NCBI RefSeq assembly: GCF_000147815.2
Contig: NC_015957.1
Location: forward strand, 1,550,001 to 1,614,000
Origin: Streptomyces violaceusniger Tu 4113
GTDB taxonomy: Bacteria; Actinomycetota; Actinomycetes; Streptomycetales; Streptomycetaceae
Reading direction: 5' to 3'
Length of the DNA: 64,000 bases
Both the position numbers and the translations under genes were made by a program. Every line of letters starts with the position of its first letter. The first letter of the stretch is position 1. This document shows, in pieces, positions 19,648 through 28,663 of the stretch. A model generated the notes under the pieces. The model did no database searches, was not told the origin of the DNA, and saw only the letters and a list, made by a program, of their open reading frames with translations.

Positions 19648-20289
19648 ATGGCGGAAGGACTCAGGGAGCGGAAGAAGCGGCAGACCAGGCAGCACATCTC
19701 GGACGTCGCGACCGGGCTGTTCATGGAGCGCGGCTTCGACGCGGTCACGATCGCGGAGATCGCCGAGGCGGCCGAGGTCTCCGTCAACACGGTCTACAAC
19801 TACTTCCCGGCCAAGGAGGACCTCTTCGTGGACCGCGAGGAGGAGGTCGTCGACCGCCCCTCCCGGCTCGTACGCGAGCGCGCGGCCGGACGCTCGGCGG
19901 CGCAGGCGCTGATGGACCGGCTGCGCCAGGACATCCGCGAACGGCACCCCTACGTCGGGCTGACCGAGGGCTATGAGCGGTTCCGTCAGGTCATCGTGGA
20001 GTCCCCGACGCTGATGGCCAGACTCTTCGCCATCCAGGGCAAGACGGTCCACCAGCTCGGTGCCACGCTGCGCGAGGAGGCCGCCGCCGACCCGCGGGAC
20101 CCGACGCCCGAGTTCATCGCGCATCAGCTCATCGGGTTGCAGAACGCCGTCCTGCGCTCCATCATCCGCGGGCTCGCGGAGGGCGGCGGCGTGGCCGAGG
20201 TCGCCGAGGACGCCCTCCGCGATGTCGATGTCATGGAGTCGCTTCTCAGTGACACGGTGCTCAACTATGCGGTGAAGAACACACCGTGA
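19648..20289 (+). CDS. TetR family transcriptional regulator
   Basis: 213 residues. The N-terminal HTH reads KRQTRQHISDVATGLFMERGFDAVTIAEIAEAAEVSVNTVYNYFPAKEDLF, with the recognition helix VSVNTVYNYF. The C-terminal ligand domain is helical and unassigned. The divergent DrrAB-type exporter is the likely target; I do not see a clean palindrome in the AT-rich gap, so the operator remains open. Confidence 0.9.
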   Translation: MAEGLRERKKRQTRQHISDVATGLFMERGFDAVTIAEIAEAAEVSVNTVYNYFPAKEDLFVDREEEVVDRPSRLVRERAAGRSAAQALMDRLRQDIRERHPYVGLTEGYERFRQVIVESPTLMARLFAIQGKTVHQLGATLREEAAADPRDPTPEFIAHQLIGLQNAVLRSIIRGLAEGGGVAEVAEDALRDVDVMESLLSDTVLNYAVKNTP

Positions 20290-20386
20290 CGCGCGTTACG
20301 AGGGGCTGCCCGCGGGGGTGAACGGGCGTTAAGGTCCGGCACATCGGACTGTTGACCGGATCAGATGGAACAGAGGGGTGTGTGTC

Positions 20387-21235
20387 GTGGCCAAGAAGCT
20401 CGCGGTCATCGGAGCCGGACTCATGGGGTCCGGTATCGCGCAGGTCTCGGCCCAGGCCGGCTGGGACGTGGTGCTGCGCGATGTGACCGATGAGGCGCTG
20501 CGCCGCGGCACCGACGGCATCAGGGCCTCGTACGAGAAGTTCGTCTCCAAGGGCAAGCTGTCGGCGGAGGAGGCCGAGCGGGCGCTGGGCCGGATCACCA
20601 CCACGACCGACCTCGACGCCGCCGCCGACGCGGATGTCGTGGTGGAGGCGGTCTTCGAGAAGGTCGAGGTCAAGAGGGAGATCTTCCGGACCCTCGATGA
20701 ACTGGTCAAGGACGACACGATCCTGGCCTCGAACACCTCCGCCATTCCGATCACCAAGATCGCCGCCGCCACCCGGAACCCGGAGCGGGTCGTCGGCACC
20801 CACTTCTTCTCGCCCGTCCCGATGATGGGTTTGTGCGAGCTGGTCCGCGGTCACAAGACGAGTGACGAAACCCTGGCCGCCGCACGGGAGTTCGCGGAGG
20901 GCGTCGGCAAGACCTGTATCGTCGTCAACCGCGATGTCGCGGGCTTCGTCACCACCCGGCTGATCTCCGCACTCGTCGTGGAAGCGGCGAAGCTGTACGA
21001 GTCGGGGGTCGCCACGGCCGAGGACATCGACACGGCCTGCAAGCTGGGCTTCGGCCATGCGATGGGACCTCTCGCGACCGCCGACCTGACCGGCGTGGAC
21101 ATTCTGCTGCACGCCACCGACAACATCTACACCGAGTCGCAGGACGAGAAGTTCGCACCGCCGGAGATCATGCGCCGGATGGTCGACGCGGGGGACATCG
21201 GCCGTAAGAGCGGCGAGGGCTTCTACCGCTACTGA
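20387..21235 (+). CDS. 3-hydroxybutyryl-CoA dehydrogenase
   Basis: NAD(P)-dependent oxidation of 3-hydroxyacyl-CoA, 282 residues, the standard length of single-function Hbd/FadB2/PaaH enzymes. N-terminal Rossmann GAGLMGSGIAQ, the catalytic His region GTHFFSPVPMMGLCELVRG, and the C-terminal NRDVAGFVTTRL and GFGHAMGPLATADLTGVD. I chose GTG at 20387 with GAGGGG eight bases upstream. Likely serves butyrate/PHB and acyl-CoA turnover with the thiolase at 37.4 kb. Confidence 0.94.
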   Translation: MAKKLAVIGAGLMGSGIAQVSAQAGWDVVLRDVTDEALRRGTDGIRASYEKFVSKGKLSAEEAERALGRITTTTDLDAAADADVVVEAVFEKVEVKREIFRTLDELVKDDTILASNTSAIPITKIAAATRNPERVVGTHFFSPVPMMGLCELVRGHKTSDETLAAAREFAEGVGKTCIVVNRDVAGFVTTRLISALVVEAAKLYESGVATAEDIDTACKLGFGHAMGPLATADLTGVDILLHATDNIYTESQDEKFAPPEIMRRMVDAGDIGRKSGEGFYRY

Positions 21236-21259
21236 GGGCCCTGGTGTGGCGCCAGGCCC
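21236..21259 (+). terminator. Stem-loop directly after the 3-hydroxybutyryl-CoA dehydrogenase gene
   Basis: GGGC-CCTGG pairs with CCAGGCCC (8-9 bp, one bulge) around a seven-base loop, beginning at the base after the stop codon. A second small stem (TCACCC/GGGTGA) follows about five bases further downstream. Confidence 0.5.
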
Positions 21260-21390
21260 GGAACTCACCCTCCCGGGTGAATTCGGTATCGGTTCGCTTA
21301 CAGACGGCAACTTCCGCGTGTGAGAGGCAGTCAGTTCTGTAGACAGAAATGGCGCATTGACGACACGACGCACCGTATAGGGGAGCGCAT

Positions 21391-21714
21391 ATGCACATCA
21401 GGGGCGACCACGCCGAGCTGGTCGTCGGGGGCCGACTGGACGTCCGGAGCGCGGCGGACGCCCGTACGGCCCTGCACACCGCCGTCGACGCCGGCGGCGG
21501 GGATCTCGTTCTCGACCTGACCGAACTGGACTCCTGGGACGCCACCGGGCTCGGGGTGATCATGGGCGCGCACCGCCGCGCGGGCCGGGTGGGCAGACGG
21601 CTGGTGCTGCGCGGGGTGCCGCCCCAGATGCAGCGGCTGCTGGTGGCCACCCGGCTGCACCGCATCCTGGCGATCGAGGGCGGGCTGGAGGCGGAGTCAC
21701 TGCCGCGAGTGTGA
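21391..21714 (+). CDS. STAS-domain anti-anti-sigma-like protein
   Basis: 107 residues, one STAS domain. The phosphorylatable segment of SpoIIAA-type proteins appears as ELDSWDATGLGVIMGAH, with Thr rather than Ser before Gly-Leu-Gly. Such proteins bind an anti-sigma kinase and release a sigma factor; no kinase or sigma gene is adjacent, so the partner is unknown. The ATG has GGGGAG at 21380-21385. The next gene begins 209 bases downstream on the same strand. Confidence 0.87.
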   Translation: MHIRGDHAELVVGGRLDVRSAADARTALHTAVDAGGGDLVLDLTELDSWDATGLGVIMGAHRRAGRVGRRLVLRGVPPQMQRLLVATRLHRILAIEGGLEAESLPRV

Positions 21715-21923
21715 GCCGCGCGGCCGGATATCCGGGGGTGGTGGGTTACCCGGGGTGGCGTGGGCCCCCTCCCGCGCGGTGGATACTGTGAGCAGGTCCA
21801 GGCCGGGTGATACGGCCCGGGGTTCGGTGGATGCCGGACACATTCCCTACGGCGGCACCGGACCAGAAGCGAAGGCAGGCCGGGGAGCCTTACAGCACGC
21901 CACGCATCTGGGGGGCAAGGACC

Positions 21924-24557
21924 ATGGACCCGAAGAACCGCGGATCGCAGGAGCACGGCTGGGACGAGTCCGGGCCGGGTGCGGCGTCCGGTGCGCCGCA
22001 TGCGGCGGAGACTCCCGGCGCCGGCTCGCCCTCGCGCCCGCCCGCGCCGCCGGGGCTGCCGAGGGACGTACCGACGCCGCCTCTGGGCAGCCCGGCGCCC
22101 GGCTCCTCCGCCTCGTCGGCCTCCTCCGCATCTTCCGTCGCTTCAGATCCTGTTGGGCCTCCCGCCCGCACCGCACGCATCGTCACCGGCGACTACCTGC
22201 TCACGGTCAACCCCGTCGACGGCAGCGAGATAGAACCCTGCCCGCCCGGAGAGCGCCCCGCCCGGCCCGAGCGCCGCGGCCCCGACGAGCGGGCCGAGCT
22301 GCGCCACGCCGCCGCCGCGCCGCGTCCCTCCGGCACCGTCCTGCCCGACCTGCCGATGCTGGAGCGCGACGAGGAGCGGGAGCGGCTCGCCCGGCTGCTC
22401 GCCCGCGGCCGCTCGGTGCGGGTCACCGGGCCCTCCGGCGCGGGCCGCAGCACCCTGCTGGAGGCCGTCGCCGCCGACTGCGAGCGGCTCGCGCCCGACG
22501 GTGTCGTACGCCTCTCCGGCTACCACCGCACCCCCGCCGACCTCCTCCACGACCTCTACGCCGCCGTCTTCAGCGCCCCGCTGTACCGGCCCGAGCGCGC
22601 GGAGCTGATGGAGGCGGTCCAGGGGGTCGGCGCGGTCGTCGTCCTCGACGACGTCGAGTTCGGCGGCGCCGCGCTGGACGAGTTCCTCGACGCGACCCCC
22701 GAATGCGCGTTCCTGATCTCCGCCACCCCCGAGGTCCCGGCACCGTCCCCCGATTCCCACCTCGAAGAGGTCTTCCTCTCCGGGCTCAGCCGTACGGCCG
22801 GTCTGGAGCTGCTGGCGCGGGCCGCACGACGGCCCCTGGAGGGGGACGAGGCGAGCTGGGCGGCGGACCTGTGGTTCGAGTCCGAGGGGCTGCCGCTGCG
22901 TTTCGTCCAGGCGGGCGCGCTGCTGCGGCAGCGCGACGCCCTGCGCGACGACCCCTCCGCGCGGGAGGCGGGCGCGGGCCATGACGTCCCGCTGCCCTCG
23001 ATCGCCGAGGCGGCGTCCCCCGCCGCGCTGCTGACCGGACGGCTGAGCGAGGCGGCCCACGACGCCCTGCGGTTCGCGGTCGCGCTCGGCGGCGAATGCC
23101 CGCACCAGGTGCATCTGCGCGCCCTGTCCGCGGACACCCACGCGGACGCGGCCCTCGGCGAGCTGCTCGGCTGCGGCCTCGTCACCGCGGCCGGGGCGCA
23201 CCACCGGCTGGCGGCGCGCGTCACCGCCCAGCTCGCGGAGGAGGGTTACGCCGACGCGGATGCCGGGCGCGCCCACGCCGTCGCCGGGCACTACGCCTGG
23301 TGGGCCGGGCACCCCTCGGTGGCCCCCGAGCGCGTCGCCGCCGAGGCCGACGCGATCCTCGCGGCGATGACCGCGCTCATCGGCAGCCGCGAGGCGGGCC
23401 ACGCGGACGCCGCCGTGCTCCTCGCCCGCGCCGCCGCGCCCGCCTTCGCCGCGGCGCTGCACTGGGGCGCCTGGGAGCGCGCGGTGCGGCACGGCCAGGA
23501 GGCCGCGCGGCTGGCGGGACTGGTCGCGGACGAGGCGTACTTCCACCACGAGCTGGGCGTCCTCGCGCTGTGCACGGGCCATCCGGAACGGGCCCGCGCC
23601 GAGCTGGAGGCGTCCATCGGGCTGCGGGGCGTCCTCGCGGACAAGCGGGGCACGGTCGCGGGCCGGCGCGCGCTGGCGCTGGTCGCCGACCGCTCGCCCG
23701 GTTCGGCGATGGCCGGGGCGTTCGGGGCGAGCGGCGGAAGCCGTAAGGGCGAGGACGTGACGCCCCCGGCGGCGGGCGCCGCACCGGACGGCACCGAGAC
23801 CACGATCGTCACCCCGAAGGCGGCCACGACGACGCCGCTGCCCGCCACGGGTACCCCCGCCCCGACAAGGGCGGTGACGGCGGTGGTCCCGGCCGTCTCC
23901 CGGACCACGGTGGCCGCCCCCGCCACTCCCTCGGCCCTCGCTTCCGCCTCCGCCGCCGCCGGGCCCTCGGACGGCGAGCCGCGCGGTCTGCGCCGGATGG
24001 CGGTGCGGGGTGCCCGGCGCAATGTGGTCGCGGCGTCCGCGGGCGTGTTGCTGGTGGCCGCGCTCGGCACCGTCGTGACCCTGGGCGCCACCTCGGGCGA
24101 CGACTCCGACAGCCCCTCCGACAAGGTCAAGCCGGACCGGTCGGCCTCCCAGCAGGACGACGACAAGGGCCTGACCGCCGACGAGCCCACGCGCGGCACC
24201 GGCCAGGGCCCCCAGCCCGGCCTCAGCGGAACACCCAAGGCGTCCACCTCCCCGACCGCCCCGAGCAGCAGCGGCTCGCCCAGCGACAGCACGGCGTCCG
24301 GCGACCCGTCGTCCACGAGCGGCTCGCCCTCCGACACCGAGCAGCCGCCCTCGCCGCCGTCGTCGGACCCCACGACCGGCGGTCCGCGGCCGACGACCAA
24401 GCCGCCGACGACCAAGCCGCCGACGCCGACCGGCGAGCCCACCAAGCCGACGCCCACGACCTCCGCCCCGACGCCGACCTCCACGGGCGACACGTCCAAT
24501 ACGGCGAGCGCGCCCACGACCCACACGGCGTCGGGCACCGCCTCTCCGGTCGCGTAG
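21924..24557 (+). CDS. Membrane-anchored P-loop ATPase-like protein with Ser/Thr/Pro-rich outer tail
   Basis: 877 residues. Residues 1-100 are low complexity; about 130-250 hold an AAA/STAND-like module with Walker A VTGPSGAGRSTLLEAV and a Walker B-like strand AVVVLDDVEF; about 340-600 are alpha-helical and Ala-rich with TPR-like helices (ELGVLALCTGHPERARAELEA). After a variable linker a single helix (VVAASAGVLLVAALGTVVTLGA, about residue 695) crosses the membrane. The last 165 residues are rich in Ser, Thr, Pro and Asp and probably lie outside. Inferred topology: ATPase and helical domains inside. Function unknown. Start ATG at 21924 with GCAAGGA; a longer start is possible. Confidence 0.75.
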   Translation: MDPKNRGSQEHGWDESGPGAASGAPHAAETPGAGSPSRPPAPPGLPRDVPTPPLGSPAPGSSASSASSASSVASDPVGPPARTARIVTGDYLLTVNPVDGSEIEPCPPGERPARPERRGPDERAELRHAAAAPRPSGTVLPDLPMLERDEERERLARLLARGRSVRVTGPSGAGRSTLLEAVAADCERLAPDGVVRLSGYHRTPADLLHDLYAAVFSAPLYRPERAELMEAVQGVGAVVVLDDVEFGGAALDEFLDATPECAFLISATPEVPAPSPDSHLEEVFLSGLSRTAGLELLARAARRPLEGDEASWAADLWFESEGLPLRFVQAGALLRQRDALRDDPSAREAGAGHDVPLPSIAEAASPAALLTGRLSEAAHDALRFAVALGGECPHQVHLRALSADTHADAALGELLGCGLVTAAGAHHRLAARVTAQLAEEGYADADAGRAHAVAGHYAWWAGHPSVAPERVAAEADAILAAMTALIGSREAGHADAAVLLARAAAPAFAAALHWGAWERAVRHGQEAARLAGLVADEAYFHHELGVLALCTGHPERARAELEASIGLRGVLADKRGTVAGRRALALVADRSPGSAMAGAFGASGGSRKGEDVTPPAAGAAPDGTETTIVTPKAATTTPLPATGTPAPTRAVTAVVPAVSRTTVAAPATPSALASASAAAGPSDGEPRGLRRMAVRGARRNVVAASAGVLLVAALGTVVTLGATSGDDSDSPSDKVKPDRSASQQDDDKGLTADEPTRGTGQGPQPGLSGTPKASTSPTAPSSSGSPSDSTASGDPSSTSGSPSDTEQPPSPPSSDPTTGGPRPTTKPPTTKPPTPTGEPTKPTPTTSAPTPTSTGDTSNTASAPTTHTASGTASPVA

Positions 24558-24674
24558 CCGGGGAACGCCGCACGGGAGAGCACGGCGGCGCGGGCCCTGG
24601 GCGCCGGATCACGCCAGACGGCGCCCGGCCTCCGTGGCGTGATCTCGTCGCCCCATGGCGCCCGTACGACGGAA

Positions 24675-24704
24675 GGGCGCCGGGGCCCGACGGCCCCGGC
24701 GCCC
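24675..24704. terminator. Bidirectional terminator between the ATPase-like gene and nucS
   Basis: GGGCGCCGGGGCC, loop CGAC, GGCCCCGGCGCCC: a perfect 13-bp stem with a tetraloop between converging genes. Confidence 0.85.
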
Positions 24705-24731
24705 CCGTGTCGGCCCGGCGTCAGCCCCGTG

Positions 24732-25394
24732 TCAGAACAGGCGGAGCTTGTCGTCCTCGATGCCCCGGAGCGCGTTGTAGTCCAGCACCACGCAGCCGAT
24801 GCTCCGATCCGTGGCGAGAACGCGGGCCTGGGGCTTGATCTCCTGGGCGGCGAAGATGCCCTTCACCGGGGCGAGATGCGGGTCCCGGTTGAGGAGTTCG
24901 AGATAGCGGGTGAGCTGCTCGACACCGTCGATCTCACCACGGCGTTTGATCTCCACGGCGACCGTCGTCCCGTCCGCGTCGCGGCAGAGAATGTCCACGG
25001 GACCGATGGCAGTGGGGTATTCACGCCGAATAAGCGTCCAGCCATCGCCGAGTGTCTCGATACGATCGGCGAGCAGCTCCTGCAGATGGGCCTCCACACC
25101 GTCCTTGATCAGGCCAGGGTCGACGCCGAGCTCATGCGAGGAGTCATGGAGGACCTCCTCCATGGTGATGATGAGCTTCTCGCCCGCTTTGTTCACGACC
25201 GTCCACACATCGTCGTCGCCTTCCTTCAGCGTGCACGGCGGAGACATCCAGTTGAGGGGTTTGTAGGCCCTGTCGTCCGCGTGGATGGACACACTTCCGT
25301 CGGCCTTGACGAGGATCAAGCGGGGTGCCGAGGGGAGGTGGGCGGTGAGGCGGCCGGCGTAGTCCACGGAGCACCGGGCGATGACGAGACGCAT
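24732..25394 (-). CDS. nucS: Mismatch-specific endonuclease NucS (EndoMS)
   Basis: About 220 residues. In actinobacteria lacking MutS/MutL, NucS carries out non-canonical mismatch repair and suppresses recombination between diverged sequences. The C-terminal nuclease fold shows [22 protein letters not shown], giving the D...E-x-K catalytic set, and [15 protein letters not shown]. The N-terminal beta domain contains [11 protein letters not shown] and KPLNWMSPP. The C-terminus DKLRLF resembles a beta-clamp-binding tail. ATG at 25394 matches the family N-terminus [16 protein letters not shown]. Confidence 0.92.
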   Translation of the reverse strand: MRLVIARCSVDYAGRLTAHLPSAPRLILVKADGSVSIHADDRAYKPLNWMSPPCTLKEGDDDVWTVVNKAGEKLIITMEEVLHDSSHELGVDPGLIKDGVEAHLQELLADRIETLGDGWTLIRREYPTAIGPVDILCRDADGTTVAVEIKRRGEIDGVEQLTRYLELLNRDPHLAPVKGIFAAQEIKPQARVLATDRSIGCVVLDYNALRGIEDDKLRLF

Positions 25395-25605
25395 GGTCGG
25401 CAACGCTACTCGACCACCGCCGCCCGACGCGATTCGTCCGTCGATGGACCCCTTCGGGAATGGCTGGTTGTGTGCCCATTCTCCTGGTGCGGGTGGAGTG
25501 GCCGAATTACCGTTGAAGCGGGCGGTCGTCGGACGGGTACGCTGCGTCGCCGTCCGCCCTTCCCATCCCTGAGACCCCGCTCGCGGGGTCGCGAGAGGAG
25601 AACCC

Positions 25606-25998
25606 ATGTCGCTCGACGTCTCACCGGCCCTGCTCGAACAGGCCGAGCGAGGCGAAGTCGACGAAGCGGCCTTCGTCGACTGCGTCCGGAACTCCCTACC
25701 CTACGCATGGGAGATGATCAGCTCGCTGGTGGCCCAACTGAAGGTGGAAGGCGGGGAGTTCGCCGACAACCAGACGCCGCCGCCCGATGAGCAGGCACGC
25801 GGTCAACTGCTTCGCGCACTCGCCAGTGACGCGATACGCGGCGCGCTGCAGCGCCATTTCGGGGTGCGGCTGGCCTTCCAGAACTGTCACCGGGTGGCCG
25901 TCTTCCCGATGGACGCGTCCGTCGACGAACGCCTCTCCCGCTTCACCTCGGTCCGGGGGCAGTTGCTCAATCAGTCACCCGAACTCCGCGACTGCTGA
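25606..25998 (+). CDS. SCO5389-family protein of unknown function
   Basis: 130 residues, acidic, no membrane helix. Residues 1-60 are helical ([41 protein letters not shown]), followed by [19 protein letters not shown] and a C-terminal stretch with [32 protein letters not shown] know it as a Streptomyces-conserved family next to nucS without assigned role. ATG with GAGAGGAGA at 25595-25603. Confidence 0.8.
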   Translation: MSLDVSPALLEQAERGEVDEAAFVDCVRNSLPYAWEMISSLVAQLKVEGGEFADNQTPPPDEQARGQLLRALASDAIRGALQRHFGVRLAFQNCHRVAVFPMDASVDERLSRFTSVRGQLLNQSPELRDC

Positions 25999-26035
25999 CG
26001 CGATGTCCGCTGCCGCTCCACCAGGGGGAGGTGCA

Positions 26036-27076
26036 TCAGCGCAGGAGCGGCAGCACCTCACCACCGAGCCGTCGTACGTTCTCCTCCGTGGCGACCAGGT
26101 CGCCCGAGCCCTCGACCAGCAGCGCGAACCGGCGGATCCCGGTGCGCTCCGCGGTCGCCGCCAGCCGGTCGGCGCACAGCCGCGGCGGTCCCACCGGATG
26201 CAGCTCGCACAGCAGCTCCGCATAGGCCACGGGGTCGCGCATCCGGCGCTCCCGGCCGTCGACCGTCACATGCGCCTCAAGACCCTGCCGTAACCAGCCG
26301 GGCATCGCCTTGGTGAGGGTCTCGGCCGCCGCGGGGCGGTCGTCCGCGATCTGCGCCACCCCGGCCGAGACATGGCGCGCCGCCACCGCCTCGACATCCT
26401 CCGGTGAACGGCCCGCCTCCAGCGCGGACTTCCGCCACAGGCCGACCACCTCGGCCTTCTCCTCGTCCCCGTAGTGCATGCCGAGCAGCATGGGCAGCCC
26501 GCGCCCGGCGGCCAGCCGCACACTGGCGGGCGAGGTGCAGGCGACGACCACCGGCGGGGCATCCGCCGCCGGCCCGGCGAGGGCGTCGTCGGAGCGCGGC
26601 ACCACCGCCACCTCGCGGAAGGCGAACCGCTCACCGTCCGCCCCCACCCGTGGCTCGCGCAGCCAGCGCAGCAGCAGATCGAGTGATTCGGGGAAGCCCC
26701 GCTCGTACGCCCGCAGCCCCGAGCCGAAGACCTCGAGGTCCACCCAGGGGCCGCCACGGCCGACCCCTAGCGTGAACCGGCCACCGGAGAGGAGATGGAG
26801 CAGTGCCGCCTGCTCACCCAGTGCGACGGGATGCGCGGTCGGCAGTACGCTCACCGCCGTACCGACGCCGATCCGGCGGGTACGTCCCAGCAGCAGCGCG
26901 GCGAGGGTGACCGCGGACGGGCAGACGCCGTACGGAACGAAGTGGTGCTCGGCGACCCAGACCGCGTCCAGCCCCGCCTCCTCGGAGATCTCGGCCGACC
27001 GCACCGCCCGGTGCAGCGCCTCCTCCTGCCCCTGGCCTGGGAATTGAGCGGCCAGGATGAAAGCCCCCACATCCAT
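26036..27076 (-). CDS. LLM-class flavin-dependent oxidoreductase (luciferase-like), with a TTA codon
   Basis: 346 residues of the bacterial luciferase-like TIM barrel that uses reduced FMN or F420. Seen are DVGAFILAAQFPGQ, a conserved AVWVAEHHF with the His pair, VGTAVSVLPTAHPVALGEQAALL and LGVGRGGPW. Substrate unknown. Start ATG at 27076 with AAGGAGG upstream. Codon 262 (Leu in PGWLRQG, complement at 26291-26293) is TTA, read in Streptomyces by the bldA tRNA, so translation should be developmentally limited. Confidence 0.88.
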   Translation of the reverse strand: MDVGAFILAAQFPGQGQEEALHRAVRSAEISEEAGLDAVWVAEHHFVPYGVCPSAVTLAALLLGRTRRIGVGTAVSVLPTAHPVALGEQAALLHLLSGGRFTLGVGRGGPWVDLEVFGSGLRAYERGFPESLDLLLRWLREPRVGADGERFAFREVAVVPRSDDALAGPAADAPPVVVACTSPASVRLAAGRGLPMLLGMHYGDEEKAEVVGLWRKSALEAGRSPEDVEAVAARHVSAGVAQIADDRPAAAETLTKAMPGWLRQGLEAHVTVDGRERRMRDPVAYAELLCELHPVGPPRLCADRLAATAERTGIRRFALLVEGSGDLVATEENVRRLGGEVLPLLR

Positions 27077-27149
27077 CGTGATCCTGCCTCCTTGTCGCGG
27101 CTGATGTGCCGGCGCGGGCATCCCCCCTTGTAGGCAATAACGCCTGACA

Positions 27150-27185
27150 CGTGCCAAGGGCACGGCCGTGCATGAAGTTTTCATG
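27150..27185. promoter_or_regulatory. Two adjacent inverted repeats in a divergent intergenic region
   Basis: CGTGCC-aag-GGCACG at 27150-27164 and CATGAA-gtt-TTCATG at 27171-27185, both 6-bp arms with 3-base spacers. They lie 74-109 bases before the flavin oxidoreductase start and about 100 before the zinc-finger-like gene on the other strand. Candidate operator or promoter elements; the binding factor is unknown. Confidence 0.4.
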
Positions 27186-27284
27186 ATGATCAGAGGGTGA
27201 GTGTGGACAACGACTTTCCAGGGCGGTGACCGTAGCGCGTACGCTGGTCACAGCCCGTTAGTCACAGTTCTGTCGAGGTGCCCT

Positions 27285-27602
27285 GTGTCTCCACGCCGAA
27301 ACCGCCCGCGAGGCGGCGAGCAGCCCGTCGGCCACGAGAGTGCGAATCGCTACGGTCTCGATCGCATGGAGACCTGGCAGGACGAGGAGTGGGTGGTCCG
27401 CCAGGTCGGCGGCGGGGCCGCCGCCAAGCACTACCGCTGCCCGGGCTGTGACCAGGAGATTCCGCCGGGGGTGGCGCATGTGGTCGCCTGGCAGCAGCAT
27501 GTGGGCGCGGACGACCGGCGCCACTGGCACAAGGCGTGCTGGAGCGCACGGGACCGCCGGAGCGCCAAGCTCCAGCGGTCCCGTAACGCACCGCGATACT
27601 GA
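27285..27602 (+). CDS. Small Cys-containing protein of unknown function (Streptomyces-conserved)
   Basis: 105 residues. The core reads YRCPGCDQEIPPGVAHVVAW, then DDRRHWHKACWSARDRR: a CxxC pair followed by His and Cys spaced like a zinc-binding treble-clef or HNH-like finger. The N-terminus PRRNRPRGGEQP is basic. I chose GTG at 27285 behind GAGGTG (27275-27280); a shorter start at ATG 27366 would also keep the finger. Similar Streptomyces proteins are sometimes labelled ATP/GTP-binding, with no support visible here. Confidence 0.75.
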   Translation: MSPRRNRPRGGEQPVGHESANRYGLDRMETWQDEEWVVRQVGGGAAAKHYRCPGCDQEIPPGVAHVVAWQQHVGADDRRHWHKACWSARDRRSAKLQRSRNAPRY

Positions 27603-27664
27603 CTCGGGCCCTGGCACCCAGGTCCTGGTACTCGGGCCCTGACCTCCGTAGGGGCTACGGAGCG

Positions 27665-28663
27665 CTACACATCCCGCTTCTCCAGCAGCGCATACGCGGC
27701 GATCATCGCCGCTGCCGTGACCACGGCCAGCGCCGAGAGCTGTGGCCAGCCGCTGTTCAGGCTCTCGTCGAGGCGGAAGAGGGAGGCCAGCGACTGGGGC
27801 GAGGAGTACTCCAGCATCTTCGTTCCCAGGCCGCGCAGGCTGTCCGACATCATCAGGAACGCGGGGAGGATGGCCGGCAGCAGCACCACACCGAGCATCG
27901 TGGTGATCGCCCCCGCGGAGTGCCGCAGGATGGCTCCGACGGCCAGCGAGAGCAGCCCCAGCAGCGACACATAGAGCCCGGCGCCGACCGTCGCGCCCAG
28001 GATCTCGTCACCCGTCGGCTCCGGCACACCCGACCCGCTGTGCATCCCCATGCTCGCGTAGGCCACCAGCGCGAGCGAGACGGTCGTGGTGGTGAACGAG
28101 AGGGTGAAGAAGACCAGCGCCTTGGCGGTGAGCACCCGTGAGCGCTGCGGGGAGGCGGTGAGGGTGGTCCGGATCATCCCGGTGCCGTACTCGGAGGTGA
28201 TCACGAGCACCCCGAGAGTGACGACGCACAGCTGGCCGAGCAGGGTGCCGAAGAATCCGGGGAGGGTGGTGGGAACGTCGAGGTAGTCGGAGCTGCTGGT
28301 GGTCACCGCCACCAGCAGTCCGATCCCGATCACCAGCGCGACCATGATGCCCAGCGTCCAGATCGTGGAGCGCACCGACTTGATCTTGGTCCACTCGGAG
28401 GCGAGGGCGTTGCCGAGGTGGGTGCGCTGGACCGGGATCGGCGAGGTGTACGGCCCCATACCCGCGTACGGCTGCGACGGGGGCCCGGGCGGCACCGGCT
28501 GCTGGTACGCCTGGGGCGCGGGGTGGTGCGGGGCCATCTGGTGCGGGGCCGCTTGGTGTGGGGCTGCCTGGTGCGGGGCCTGCGGCGGCATCTGCGGGGC
28601 GGTCCGGGGAGGACCCTGCGGGGGGACGGGCGCCTGGGACTGGTGCTGGTACGGGGTCGTCAT
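27665..28663 (-). CDS. ABC-2 type transporter permease with Pro/Gln/His-rich N-terminal tail
   Basis: 332 residues. The first 85 are low complexity (QAPHQAAPHQAAPHQMAPHH and PPGPPSQPYAGMG), then six membrane helices of an ABC-2 permease: LASEWTKIKSVRSTIWTLG entry loop, SEYGTGMIRTTLTASPQR coupling segment and a C-terminal ALLEKRDV. Overlaps the upstream ATPase gene by ATGA, so the two are coupled and form one exporter. Such modules often handle membrane stress or lantibiotic-like compounds; substrate unknown. Confidence 0.88.
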   Translation of the reverse strand: MTTPYQHQSQAPVPPQGPPRTAPQMPPQAPHQAAPHQAAPHQMAPHHPAPQAYQQPVPPGPPSQPYAGMGPYTSPIPVQRTHLGNALASEWTKIKSVRSTIWTLGIMVALVIGIGLLVAVTTSSSDYLDVPTTLPGFFGTLLGQLCVVTLGVLVITSEYGTGMIRTTLTASPQRSRVLTAKALVFFTLSFTTTTVSLALVAYASMGMHSGSGVPEPTGDEILGATVGAGLYVSLLGLLSLAVGAILRHSAGAITTMLGVVLLPAILPAFLMMSDSLRGLGTKMLEYSSPQSLASLFRLDESLNSGWPQLSALAVVTAAAMIAAYALLEKRDV

